Positions 1-5,373 of a stretch of 6,027 nucleotides of DNA are shown here, piece by piece (within the stretch, counting starts at the first letter, position 1; each line of letters starts with the position of its first letter). The translations under genes were made by a program, and so were the position numbers. This stretch comes from Sulfurovum sp. (GTDB lineage Bacteria > Campylobacterota > Campylobacteria > Campylobacterales > Sulfurovaceae). The stretch spans positions 1 to 6,027 of the forward strand of contig JALWME010000053.1 in assembly GCA_027083995.1 (NCBI GenBank). The letters run 5' to 3'. The notes under the pieces were generated by a model, which made no database searches, was not told the DNA's origin, and was given only the letters and a program-made list of their open reading frames with translations.

Positions 1-716
1 GTCACTTCTACCAAGAAGATCTCCAGTGGATACTAGATATCACTCCTTTTCGTTTTTTCATCGTAAAAAACAGTAAAAAAACTATTGTTAAAAAGCTCTC
101 TGCTATTCGCTCTTTTGTCACATACCTAGAAGAGCAATGCCATATGCCTGTCAAACTTCTAGGAGATGAAGCTATAAAAGTACCTCATAGCCTTCCTAAG
201 CCCATAGAAAGGTCTTATATAGATGAGGTATTGGATAAGTCTAATTTGGAAGAAAAATTGCTTATTTCAATGCTTTATGGTTTAGGGTTACGTATTTCAG
301 AACTTAGTGAGTTGAAATTGGAATCTATTAAGGGTTCATGGATTACTATATTAGGTAAAGGAGATAAAGAACGTGAGTTACCCTTGTTGGATGAATTACA
401 AAAACTCATAACACTTTATGTCAAAGAAAAAACCCCTAAAAAGTATCTTTTTGAAAAAGGCAATGCCCCTATGAATGTGGCACAACTTCGTTATATTATC
501 ACCAAGCTTTTTAAGGCAGCAGGTATTAAAGCTACTCCACATCAATTAAGACACTCTTTTGCTACACATTTACTAAACAATGGAGCTAGAATATCAGACG
601 TTTCAGAGTTATTGGGGCATGAGACGATGGCTACAACACAGGTGTATACAAAGCTTGGAAGTGTAAAGAAAATGCAAGAGTATATGAAGGCACACCCTTT
701 GGCTAATGAGGAGTGA
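1..716 (+). CDS. Tyrosine recombinase, Xer/phage-integrase family (5' end outside window)
   Basis: This is a site-specific DNA strand-exchange enzyme of the XerC/XerD-like tyrosine recombinase family. The frame is open from base 3, so the ATG at 144 is internal: 47 codons precede it, it has no Shine-Dalgarno, and those codons read like the end of the helical N-terminal core-binding domain (KKLSAIRSFVTYLEEQ just before it). Counting from the Met at 144, catalytic residues are Arg50 (GLGLRISEL), Lys72 in the beta-hairpin (GKGDKE), His133 and Arg136 (HQLRHSF), His159 (LLGHE) and nucleophile Tyr168 (QVYTKLG). All are intact, so the visible part looks functional. About 237 codons are visible; XerC/D proteins are near 300, so about 50-60 residues lie outside. 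It resembles XerC/D more than the longer campylobacterotal XerH, so chromosome-dimer resolution is not assured. The stop codon falls inside the first unit of a heptamer repeat array. It converges on tilS. Confidence 0.9.
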   Translation, partial: HFYQEDLQWILDITPFRFFIVKNSKKTIVKKLSAIRSFVTYLEEQCHMPVKLLGDEAIKVPHSLPKPIERSYIDEVLDKSNLEEKLLISMLYGLGLRISELSELKLESIKGSWITILGKGDKERELPLLDELQKLITLYVKEKTPKKYLFEKGNAPMNVAQLRYIITKLFKAAGIKATPHQLRHSFATHLLNNGARISDVSELLGHETMATTQVYTKLGSVKKMQEYMKAHPLANEE

Positions 717-750
717 GCAACTAGCAGTTAGCAGTTAGCAGTTAGCAACT
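712..750 (+). repeat. Heptamer tandem repeat array 1 (end of recombinase gene)
   Basis: Five consecutive 7-bp units run from 712 to 746, with a partial sixth (AACT) to 750. Unit types in order are AGTGAGC, AACTAGC and then AGTTAGC three times. The first unit supplies the TGA stop (714-716) of the recombinase gene. The array is inverted relative to array 2 at 803-837, with which it could pair. The period is exactly 7 with no slippage. Confidence 0.93.
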
Positions 751-835
751 TTGACATTGTTTTAATATATTTGTCAAGCAATAATACAAAAAATATAATT
801 TTTAACTGCTCACTGCTAGTTGCCAACTGCTAACT
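733..835. repeat. Imperfect 18-bp inverted repeat across the convergent intergenic region
   Basis: Bases 733-750 and 818-835 are reverse complements at 17 of 18 positions; the mismatch (744/824) would be a U-G wobble in the - strand transcript. The intervening 67 bases are AT-rich and contain a nested 6-bp inverted repeat, TTGACA at 751-756 and TGTCAA at 772-777. Both arms are parts of heptamer arrays. The position, between the converging recombinase and tilS genes, suggests a bidirectional transcription end or mRNA 3' stem, but no clear U-run follows either arm, so a terminator role is only inferred. Confidence 0.5.
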
Positions 836-1821
836 AATTGAATGTTTTCTTGGAAGAGATAAGGTCTTATCTTATTTGGTATTTTATTTGTTCTACACTG
901 TTCTTTAAATGCTTTTGGCATAGTATTTTTTTGGTAGGGTGCGATGTAGAGTAGGTTATCTTGTAGTTCTACTGCCCATTCTCCTCCTATAACCAAACTA
1001 TGTTCTTTTTCTACTGCTTGACGCTGTGAGGCTGAGAGTAGATAGCCTAGTTTTTTCAAGGTAAGGTCTGTAGCTTTGGTTTTACTGCTTAACCTATGTA
1101 GCTTGATGATGCGTAATTGTTTTTCAGAAAAAACCACTTCAAAGCCTTTTTCTAAAATCTCTTTGTCTTTTTTCAAGTAGCTGAAACTTCTTTTTATACC
1201 CTCTTTATACTCCGATATAAGTGCATCAGAAAACTGTTTTCTAAACTTGTTTCGTTCATACTTTTCATCTGTATTGCTCTCATCTACAAAATAAGGGTAT
1301 TTTTTGCTATCTAGGTAAGCGAGTAACTCCTCTTTAGAATACGTTAGCAAAGGTCGTATTAGCGTATAGTTTTCATTTTGCGTAATAGGCTCAATCCCTA
1401 TAAGTTCAGATAATCCTGCACCTCTACTTAACCGCATCAATAGCCACTCTAGCTGGTCATTGAGCTGATGGGCAGTAAGGATGTTGTCATACCCTTCTAT
1501 GGTAACTAAAGACTCAAAAAATTCATAACGAAAATCTCTGGCTTGTTTTTCAAAGTTTTTTGTAAATTTTGGTGCTTCTATATGGTGACAGAAGAGTTGA
1601 TGCTCTTTTGCCAGTTTTTTGGCATGTGCTACCTCTTCTTTGCTCTGTTTTCGTACGCCATAATCTACAATGGCGATGTCAAATTTAATGTTGTTTTCTA
1701 GGAGTAAAAAGAATAGAGCTGAGGAGTCTATGCCTGCTGAGAATGCTAAAAGATTCTTCTTGAGTAAGCAGTGAGTAACTAACAGTGAGGAACTAGCAGT
1801 GAGCAGTGAAGGTGTAGACAT
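802..1821 (-). CDS. tilS: tRNA(Ile)-lysidine synthase TilS, with repeat-encoded ends
   Basis: This cytoplasmic enzyme uses ATP and lysine to convert C34 of the CAU-anticodon tRNA-Ile to lysidine, allowing AUA decoding; it is normally essential. The PP-loop ATP motif is SAGIDSS at residues 28-34 (a variant of SGGxDS). Further family motifs are TAHQLNDQLEWLLMRLSRG (116-134), IRPLLTYSKEELLAYL (155-170) and DESNTD...RNKFR (180-194). At 339 residues it is shorter than E. coli TilS (about 430), in line with a reduced C-terminal region. The ATG directly abuts the TAA of the upstream S23 gene (TAAATG) and has no obvious Shine-Dalgarno, which suggests translational coupling. Oddities: residues of about 4-20 and about 329-339 are encoded by heptamer repeat arrays, not by TilS family sequence. 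No ATG, GTG or TTG codon lies in frame between the repeat and the PP-loop, so the N-terminal repeat must be translated if the enzyme is made. Confidence 0.93.
   Translation of the reverse strand: MSTPSLLTASSSLLVTHCLLKKNLLAFSAGIDSSALFFLLLENNIKFDIAIVDYGVRKQSKEEVAHAKKLAKEHQLFCHHIEAPKFTKNFEKQARDFRYEFFESLVTIEGYDNILTAHQLNDQLEWLLMRLSRGAGLSELIGIEPITQNENYTLIRPLLTYSKEELLAYLDSKKYPYFVDESNTDEKYERNKFRKQFSDALISEYKEGIKRSFSYLKKDKEILEKGFEVVFSEKQLRIIKLHRLSSKTKATDLTLKKLGYLLSASQRQAVEKEHSLVIGGEWAVELQDNLLYIAPYQKNTMPKAFKEQCRTNKIPNKIRPYLFQENIQLVSSWQLAVSS
803..837 (-). repeat. Heptamer tandem repeat array 2 (3' end of tilS)
   Basis: There are four full 7-bp units from 803 to 830 and a decayed fifth to 837. On the + strand they read TAACTGC, TCACTGC, TAGTTGC, CAACTGC and then TAACTAA. 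The array encodes the last residues of TilS (LVSSWQLAVSS) and overlaps its TAA stop (802-804). Bases 805-821 are an exact 17-bp reverse complement of 1791-1807 in array 3, so tilS is bracketed by inverted copies. Confidence 0.92.
1763..1811 (+). repeat. Heptamer tandem repeat array 3 (inside the 5' end of tilS)
   Basis: Seven 7-bp units span 49 bases. On the + strand they are AGTAAGC, AGTGAGT, AACTAAC, AGTGAGG, AACTAGC, AGTGAGC and AGTGAAG. The array lies entirely within the start of tilS, beginning 7 bases after its ATG, and ends just before the conserved KKNLLAFSAG region. It is the left boundary of the possible S23 cassette and is inverted relative to array 4: TAGCAGTGAGCA at 1794-1805 is the exact reverse complement of 2203-2214. 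Confidence 0.92.
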
Positions 1822-2175
1822 TTATTTATATGCCTTTACTGTTTTTGTGCTTGAGATGAGAAGTTTCAGTAACTCTTTGATGTCAGGTAGCATACTGTCA
1901 AACATCTTTTTATCTATATAGTTAGATTCAAAAAGTAATAAAAGCCAGTACTCTGTTTCATTCGCTTCTTTAAGTGCAATCGTTAGTTTATGTAAAAAAT
2001 CTGCTCTTGATTGTGCATATTGAGCTTCTCGTATGAGTGCACCTATAGAAGTTCCTGAACGTAGAATTTGTTTGGATAGGATATATTCTTTATGGGTGTT
2101 TTGTAAATACTTTGAGAGTTTAATTGCACGAAGTGCAAATGTAAAACTTTTATCTCGCAATATACTTTTATCCAC
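1822..2175 (-). CDS. Four-helix-bundle protein, S23 / 23S rRNA intervening-sequence family
   Basis: This small soluble protein of 117 residues, the usual family length, matches the S23 family first known from intervening sequences inside bacterial 23S rRNA genes and structurally akin to the Avd accessory protein of diversity-generating retroelements. Recognisable family blocks are KSFTFALRAIKLSKYL (9-24), YILSKQILRSGTSIGALIREA (31-51), AQSRADFLHKLTIALKEA (54-71) and NETEYWLLLL (72-81). It is largely amphipathic helix, with no signal peptide or membrane segment. The molecular function is unknown; Avd relatives bind nucleic acid, so an RNA or DNA role is possible. The start is GTG at 2173-2175, preceded by a good purine-rich Shine-Dalgarno. 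It sits between rimO and tilS in the same orientation, 22 bases after the rimO stop, and its TAA abuts the tilS ATG. Heptamer arrays bracket it on both sides. No rRNA is nearby, so this is a stand-alone copy. Confidence 0.93.
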   Translation of the reverse strand: MDKSILRDKSFTFALRAIKLSKYLQNTHKEYILSKQILRSGTSIGALIREAQYAQSRADFLHKLTIALKEANETEYWLLLLFESNYIDKKMFDSMLPDIKELLKLLISSTKTVKAYK

Positions 2176-2180
2176 AATTC

Positions 2181-2190
2181 TCTTCCCCTC
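2181..2190 (-). promoter_or_regulatory. Shine-Dalgarno of the S23 gene
   Basis: The - strand reads GAGGGGAAGA here, ending 5 bases before the GTG at 2175. This purine run supports GTG as the start; no competing in-frame ATG lies upstream. It sits between the repeat array and the gene, so it travels with the gene rather than with the array. Confidence 0.65.
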
Positions 2191-2191
2191 T

Positions 2192-2226
2192 TAACTGCTA
2201 CTTGCTCACTGCTACTTGTTCACTCA
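2192..2226 (-). repeat. Heptamer tandem repeat array 4 (3' end of rimO, upstream of S23)
   Basis: Five 7-bp units read on the + strand as TAACTGC, TACTTGC, TCACTGC, TACTTGT and TCACTCA. They encode the RimO C-terminal residues VSEQVAVSK and contain its TAG stop (2198-2200). The array has the orientation of array 2 and is inverted relative to array 3, which lies across the S23 gene. Confidence 0.9.
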
Positions 2227-3541
2227 CTAGCGTTGCTAAAAGTTGACTACCTACAAGTTCCGTGATTTTCGCTTCATAAAGTTTACCATGTTCTATAGGC
2301 AAGTCTGATGTATCGTTGATGAGGATTTCTCCGTCTATGTCTACTGCCCACTGAAGTGGTCTGGCACTTAGTAGGTACTCGTGTTCGTCACTTTCTCCGT
2401 CAATAACAACAGTAATGGTCTTGCCTATCATATTTTTTAGAGATATTTTTGTGTTCTCCTCGGCTATTTGACCTAATATCTCTGCTCTTAGGTCTATAAC
2501 TTCTTGTGGGGTTTGTTTGAGGGTGTAGGCTGAGGTAGTCTCTTCGTTGGAGTAGCCAAAGGTGTTAAACCTGTCAAATTTATAAGCTTTCATAAAATCA
2601 CAAAGTTTCTCAAAACTCATCTCATTTTCACCAGGATGACCTGCTATAAGAGAGGTTCTTATAAATGCATTTGGTTTAGACTTCATATGTGCCAACAGCT
2701 CAATTGTTTTTTTCTCACCAAATCCACGTTTCATTATTTTTAACATCGGATCGTCTATGTGCTGTATAGGCATATCATAGTAAGTTTGAAAAACTTTTGA
2801 GTCTGCGATAGTATCTATAAGCTCAAATGTTGTAGTGCTTGGATACAAGTATAAAATACGTGCAGACTTTACCCCCTCTATGGCTTCTACTGCTTTGATG
2901 AGTTCTATGAGACCATCAGACATTTTCATATCCCGCCCATAGCTAGAGCTGTCTTGGGAGATAAATGAAAAATCATAGTACCCATCTTTGACTAGCATTT
3001 CAACTTCTTTAACAATAGAAGAGAGTGAACGAGAATGTAATTTCCCTTTAAATGAAGGAATAGCACAAAAAGAACAAGTTTGGTTACACCCCTCTGCTAT
3101 CTTGATGTATGCATGGTAGTTAGAGCCTGTAATGACTCTTCCACTGTTTTCTGTAGCAAGGTAGACTTCAGGAGAGAAGGTACTTTGTTTGGAAGCTATA
3201 AGTTCATCTATCTTCTCATAATCACCCACACCTGTAAAGATGTCTACTTCAGGGAGGTCAGCCTGGAGTTCTTCACGGTAGCGTTCTGTAAGACAGCCAC
3301 TTACTACCAAAAGAGAGTCTTCTTTTCTTTCATCATGTAGGTTTAGTATTGTGTTAATGCTCTCTTCTTTGGCTGCATCTATAAACCCACAGGTATTGAC
3401 TATGATGACATCTGCAGCAGTGGCATCATCACTTATGGCATACTCTTTTAAACGACCTAGCATGACTTCAGAGTCTACTAGGTTTTTGGTACAGCCGAGG
3501 CTCACTAGGTGGAGTTGTTTTCTGTTCATGTTAGGACTCAT
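2198..3541 (-). CDS. rimO: Ribosomal protein S12 methylthiotransferase RimO
   Basis: This radical-SAM enzyme adds a methylthio group to the beta carbon of the conserved aspartate (Asp88/89) of ribosomal protein S12. Domain order is typical. The N-terminal UPF0004 domain carries cluster ligands Cys17 (SLGCTKN), Cys51 (NTCGFI) and Cys83 (SGCLTER). The radical SAM core has the CNQTCSFC motif at 152-159 (Cys152, 156, 159). A C-terminal TRAM domain spans about 366-438. The opening LVSLGCTKNLVDSEVMLG favours RimO over MiaB. At 447 residues the length is normal. Two starts four codons apart are possible (3541 and 3529); neither has a strong Shine-Dalgarno, and the second puts MNRKQLHLVSLGC closer to the family start. 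The final nine or so residues are encoded by heptamer repeat and are not family sequence. It is first in the apparent rimO-S23-tilS operon. Confidence 0.96.
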   Translation of the reverse strand: MSPNMNRKQLHLVSLGCTKNLVDSEVMLGRLKEYAISDDATAADVIIVNTCGFIDAAKEESINTILNLHDERKEDSLLVVSGCLTERYREELQADLPEVDIFTGVGDYEKIDELIASKQSTFSPEVYLATENSGRVITGSNYHAYIKIAEGCNQTCSFCAIPSFKGKLHSRSLSSIVKEVEMLVKDGYYDFSFISQDSSSYGRDMKMSDGLIELIKAVEAIEGVKSARILYLYPSTTTFELIDTIADSKVFQTYYDMPIQHIDDPMLKIMKRGFGEKKTIELLAHMKSKPNAFIRTSLIAGHPGENEMSFEKLCDFMKAYKFDRFNTFGYSNEETTSAYTLKQTPQEVIDLRAEILGQIAEENTKISLKNMIGKTITVVIDGESDEHEYLLSARPLQWAVDIDGEILINDTSDLPIEHGKLYEAKITELVGSQLLATLVSEQVAVSK

Positions 3542-3566
3542 TTATGTAAGTTTAGACTTTTTCAGC

Positions 3567-3572
3567 ATTATA
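3567..3572 (-). promoter_or_regulatory. Probable -10 element for the rimO-S23-tilS operon
   Basis: A perfect TATAAT on the - strand lies 25 bases upstream of the first rimO ATG, which would place the transcript start near 3560. No -35 match is found at normal spacing, which is common for sigma70 promoters in Campylobacterota, where T-rich upstream DNA substitutes. A T-run is present around 3603-3608. No other promoter candidate is obvious inside the operon. Confidence 0.55.
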
Positions 3573-3628
3573 GCGAAATGTTAGGTAAAGGTATAAGGTT
3601 GAAAAAATGTAATGAATGAGAAGCGAGT

Positions 3629-3667
3629 AAAAAGAAGTTAACACTCAGACCAAAGTCTGAATGTTAA
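3629..3667 (-). terminator. Rho-independent terminator of the porin gene
   Basis: Arms at 3655-3667 and 3638-3650 form a 13-bp stem around a 4-base loop (3651-3654). On the - strand the only non-Watson-Crick pair is a G-U wobble (3644/3661), whereas the + strand would have a C-A mismatch, so the hairpin is fitted to - strand transcripts. It is followed by a T-rich run ending at 3629. It lies about 30 bases past the porin stop and separates porin from rimO transcription. Confidence 0.85.
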
Positions 3668-3696
3668 GGGTTTGTAAAACTTGTAAGAAGTAATTC

Positions 3697-5013
3697 CTAG
3701 AAGTTGTATCTTGCCCAGAAACGAACGAAGTTGTTTGAGTCTTCTCCAGCTACAAACTCATCTCTGTCTGTATATACATAGGCAGCAAACAATGTTGTAT
3801 TTTCACCCACTTTGGTTTTATAAGTAAGGTCGAATTCTGATGGGTTTTCACCAAATGCTGCACCAGTGGTACCGCTTGAAAATGCTGTATCATTATCGAT
3901 ACCCATACCGTAAGCAGCACCTAGTGTTCCACCGAGTACTTTTGCACTTGCTGCAACTTTAATCCAGTCAGAGTTTTGTGCTTGGTGGTTACCGATGTTG
4001 TTTAAAACCATTTGTGTATAGAGTGGAGATTTGATACCTATCCCTGGTGCAGGATTTTGTGTTGTAGCAAGGTTAGTGACTCTGTGTGCACCGTCTACAG
4101 TCGAGTAGGCAACCGAAGCGTTGAACATACCGAAGTTTCCTGCTATTTTTGCACCAAATGCATTTGTATCATCTGCTCCAGTAATCCCACCAAGTGTTCC
4201 ACCTTGGAGTGCTATAGTGTAGTCAGAAATTTTGAATTTAGCATCTCCCCATATGATTGAAAAATCATCTGTAGGTGTAAAATCTGGAGCAAGGTAGTAG
4301 CTACCTGTGAGTGTTAAGCCCTCGATTGATTTGTTTTGAGCAGTCACAAGGTGTACTACACTGCCATTTTCATTAATCTTGTCGAAGTTACCAAGGTTAC
4401 CAATACTAGAGTTTGCTCTACCAACTGCTGCATATAAAAGTGTAGTATCTGGAAGATCAGTATTTACTACTAATGCCGCTTCCATTGTATTTTTAAATAC
4501 TTGCCAACCTTCAGAGTATGCAAATGGTGAAAGTGTCATTGGAAGTGTTTGACGACCAACTTTGATAGATGTGTTACCAAAACCATATGTTAAATAAGCT
4601 TGAGTAATTGCTACAGATTTTACCTGCGCATCACCACCACCTATGAATGGGAAAGCAAAGTGATTTGGGGTTGTTCTGTCATCATTAGGATGAGCTGCTG
4701 GAATATTTGAGAAGTTGTCACTCTGTTGAATACCTGAAACCTCAAAACCTGCACCAATCCCAGCAAAGATATCTTTATTGATTGCTCTTAATTGGAGACC
4801 AACTGCACCATATGTTGTGTCACCTCCAAATAGGTCACCTGTACCATGTGCATCTACAGTTTGAGTATATGCTACTGCTTGTCCACTAAAATCCCAACCT
4901 GAAGCAGCTGCTACTGCTACTGGTGTTTCTACTACTGGCTCAACTGGAGCGATATCTCCACCAGCCATAATCATTGTCGACGCTACTACTGAAAGTAATA
5001 ATGTTTTTTTCAT
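3697..5013 (-). CDS. Outer-membrane porin, Opr/MOMP-like beta-barrel of Campylobacterota
   Basis: This is a predicted general diffusion porin of 438 residues. The signal peptide starts MKKTLLLSVVASTMIMAG, with likely cleavage around Ala17/Gly18. A Pro/Val/Ala-rich segment (about 19-38) follows, then a barrel of alternating polar and aromatic strands from about GWDFSGQAV onward. A typical porin stretch is AYLTYGFGNTSIKVGRQTLP. The last residue is Phe (WARYNF), the usual outer-membrane insertion signal. No cysteine is present, also typical. I chose the ATG at 5011-5013: it has an AAGGAG Shine-Dalgarno at 5020-5025 and begins the signal peptide. A longer in-frame start at 5049 lies inside the -10 promoter element and cannot be on the mRNA. 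The strong promoter, strong ribosome site and terminator suggest an abundant, monocistronic product. Substrate specificity cannot be read from sequence. Confidence 0.9.
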   Translation of the reverse strand: MKKTLLLSVVASTMIMAGGDIAPVEPVVETPVAVAAASGWDFSGQAVAYTQTVDAHGTGDLFGGDTTYGAVGLQLRAINKDIFAGIGAGFEVSGIQQSDNFSNIPAAHPNDDRTTPNHFAFPFIGGGDAQVKSVAITQAYLTYGFGNTSIKVGRQTLPMTLSPFAYSEGWQVFKNTMEAALVVNTDLPDTTLLYAAVGRANSSIGNLGNFDKINENGSVVHLVTAQNKSIEGLTLTGSYYLAPDFTPTDDFSIIWGDAKFKISDYTIALQGGTLGGITGADDTNAFGAKIAGNFGMFNASVAYSTVDGAHRVTNLATTQNPAPGIGIKSPLYTQMVLNNIGNHQAQNSDWIKVAASAKVLGGTLGAAYGMGIDNDTAFSSGTTGAAFGENPSEFDLTYKTKVGENTTLFAAYVYTDRDEFVAGEDSNNFVRFWARYNF

Positions 5014-5019
5014 TGTAAT

Positions 5020-5025
5020 CTCCTT
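5020..5025 (-). promoter_or_regulatory. Shine-Dalgarno of the porin gene
   Basis: AAGGAG on the - strand ends 6 bases before the ATG at 5013. It fixes the start of the porin at the signal-peptide methionine instead of the upstream in-frame ATG at 5049. Confidence 0.9.
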
Positions 5026-5047
5026 GAATTTGTTTTGAATACCCCAC

Positions 5048-5077
5048 ATTATAACAAGTATTGCCCATAGATGTCAA
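5048..5077 (-). promoter_or_regulatory. Consensus sigma70 promoter of the porin gene
   Basis: The -35 is TTGACA (5072-5077) and the -10 is TATAAT (5048-5053), both perfect, with an 18-base spacer. The predicted transcript start is near 5041, giving a leader of roughly 28 bases. Upstream DNA (5078-5112) is very AT-rich and could act as an UP element. A full -35 is unusual in Campylobacterota and fits a highly expressed envelope protein. Confidence 0.88.
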
Positions 5078-5257
5078 TAAAATTAATAAAAAGTTAACAA
5101 ATAGTTAATAATTTGCATGAAAGCACGTATATAAGGGCTATAAATGGGGTTACAGTGTTAAAAAAAAAGACAAATAAGTGAAAAAAAGTACTTTTTATGA
5201 ACAAAATTTAAGAAAAATTAATGATTTTTAATATTTTTTAGTAGAAAAATGTGTAGA

Positions 5258-5332
5258 TGGTGGCTCGAGACAGAATCGAACTGTCGACACAAGGATTTTC
5301 AATCCTTTGCTCTACCCCTGAGCTACCGAGCC
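5258..5332 (-). tRNA. tRNA-Phe (anticodon GAA)
   Basis: The 75-nt cloverleaf folds fully, with an encoded CCA (5258-5260). The acceptor stem is GGCTCGG with TCGAGCC and closes with one G-U pair. The D-stem is GCTC/GAGC with a 7-base loop containing GG. The anticodon stem is AAGGA/TCCTT with loop TTGAAAA, giving anticodon GAA (5298-5300). The T-arm is GACAG/CTGTC with loop TTCGATT. It stands alone between murD and the porin gene; there is no strong terminator immediately downstream. Confidence 0.97.
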
Positions 5333-5350
5333 ACATATTAAGTGGATAAA

Positions 5351-5356
5351 ATTATA
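5351..5356 (-). promoter_or_regulatory. Probable -10 element of the tRNA-Phe gene
   Basis: A perfect TATAAT on the - strand ends 18 bases before the tRNA 5' end, predicting a transcript start near 5344 and a short leader. The nearest -35-like hexamer, TTGTTA, is 19 bases upstream and is made by the A-rich heptamer array, so the array may supply upstream promoter DNA. The -35 assignment is weak. Confidence 0.5.
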
Positions 5357-5373
5357 ACTTCTAAAGCTTAAGA

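Larger units (their letters stand above)
1763..2226 (-). mobile_element. Possible S23/heptamer cassette between rimO and tilS
   Basis: A 464-bp unit consists of array 4, the S23-type four-helix-bundle gene and array 3, with the two arrays in inverted orientation. The S23 gene starts 16 bases after array 4 and ends 10 bases before array 3, so almost nothing else is inside. The neighbours rimO and tilS both end in translated repeat, as if their native termini had been overwritten. From memory, rimO and tilS are direct neighbours in Campylobacter jejuni, which would make the S23 gene the intruder. No transposase and no clear target-site duplication are visible, so mobility is inference. Confidence 0.4.

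Noticed and set aside
751..756. TTGACA as a + strand -35 box
   Set aside because: No -10 match lies at 16-19 bases and the DNA leads into the antisense side of tilS.
717..801. dif/difH recombination site next to the Xer-like gene
   Set aside because: I could not find a convincing pair of Xer-binding half-sites around a central region here; the palindromic signal is explained by the heptamer arrays.
712..837. CRISPR array
   Set aside because: Units are 7 bp in direct tandem with no spacers, and no cas gene is present.
1822..2175. Diversity-generating retroelement (S23/Avd-like protein)
   Set aside because: No reverse transcriptase and no template/variable repeat pair are visible; the protein matches stand-alone S23 members.
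1763..2226. 23S rRNA intervening sequence
   Set aside because: Flanking DNA is rimO and tilS, not rRNA.
3080..3584. Two + strand open frames of 77-86 codons opposite rimO
   Set aside because: They lie antisense to conserved rimO motifs, lack ribosome sites and have no recognisable protein character.
4012..4260. + strand open frame of 82 codons opposite the porin
   Set aside because: Cysteine-rich shadow of the barrel-coding strand with no start signals.
5160..5168. Run of nine A residues as a phase-variation switch
   Set aside because: It is outside any coding region and upstream of the porin promoter's core; no gene it could switch is evident.
5183..5196. Palindrome AAAAAGTACTTTTT as tRNA-Phe terminator
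   Set aside because: It is a perfect 14-bp palindrome, but with no loop and only two G-C pairs the hairpin would be very weak; chance in AT-rich DNA is likely.
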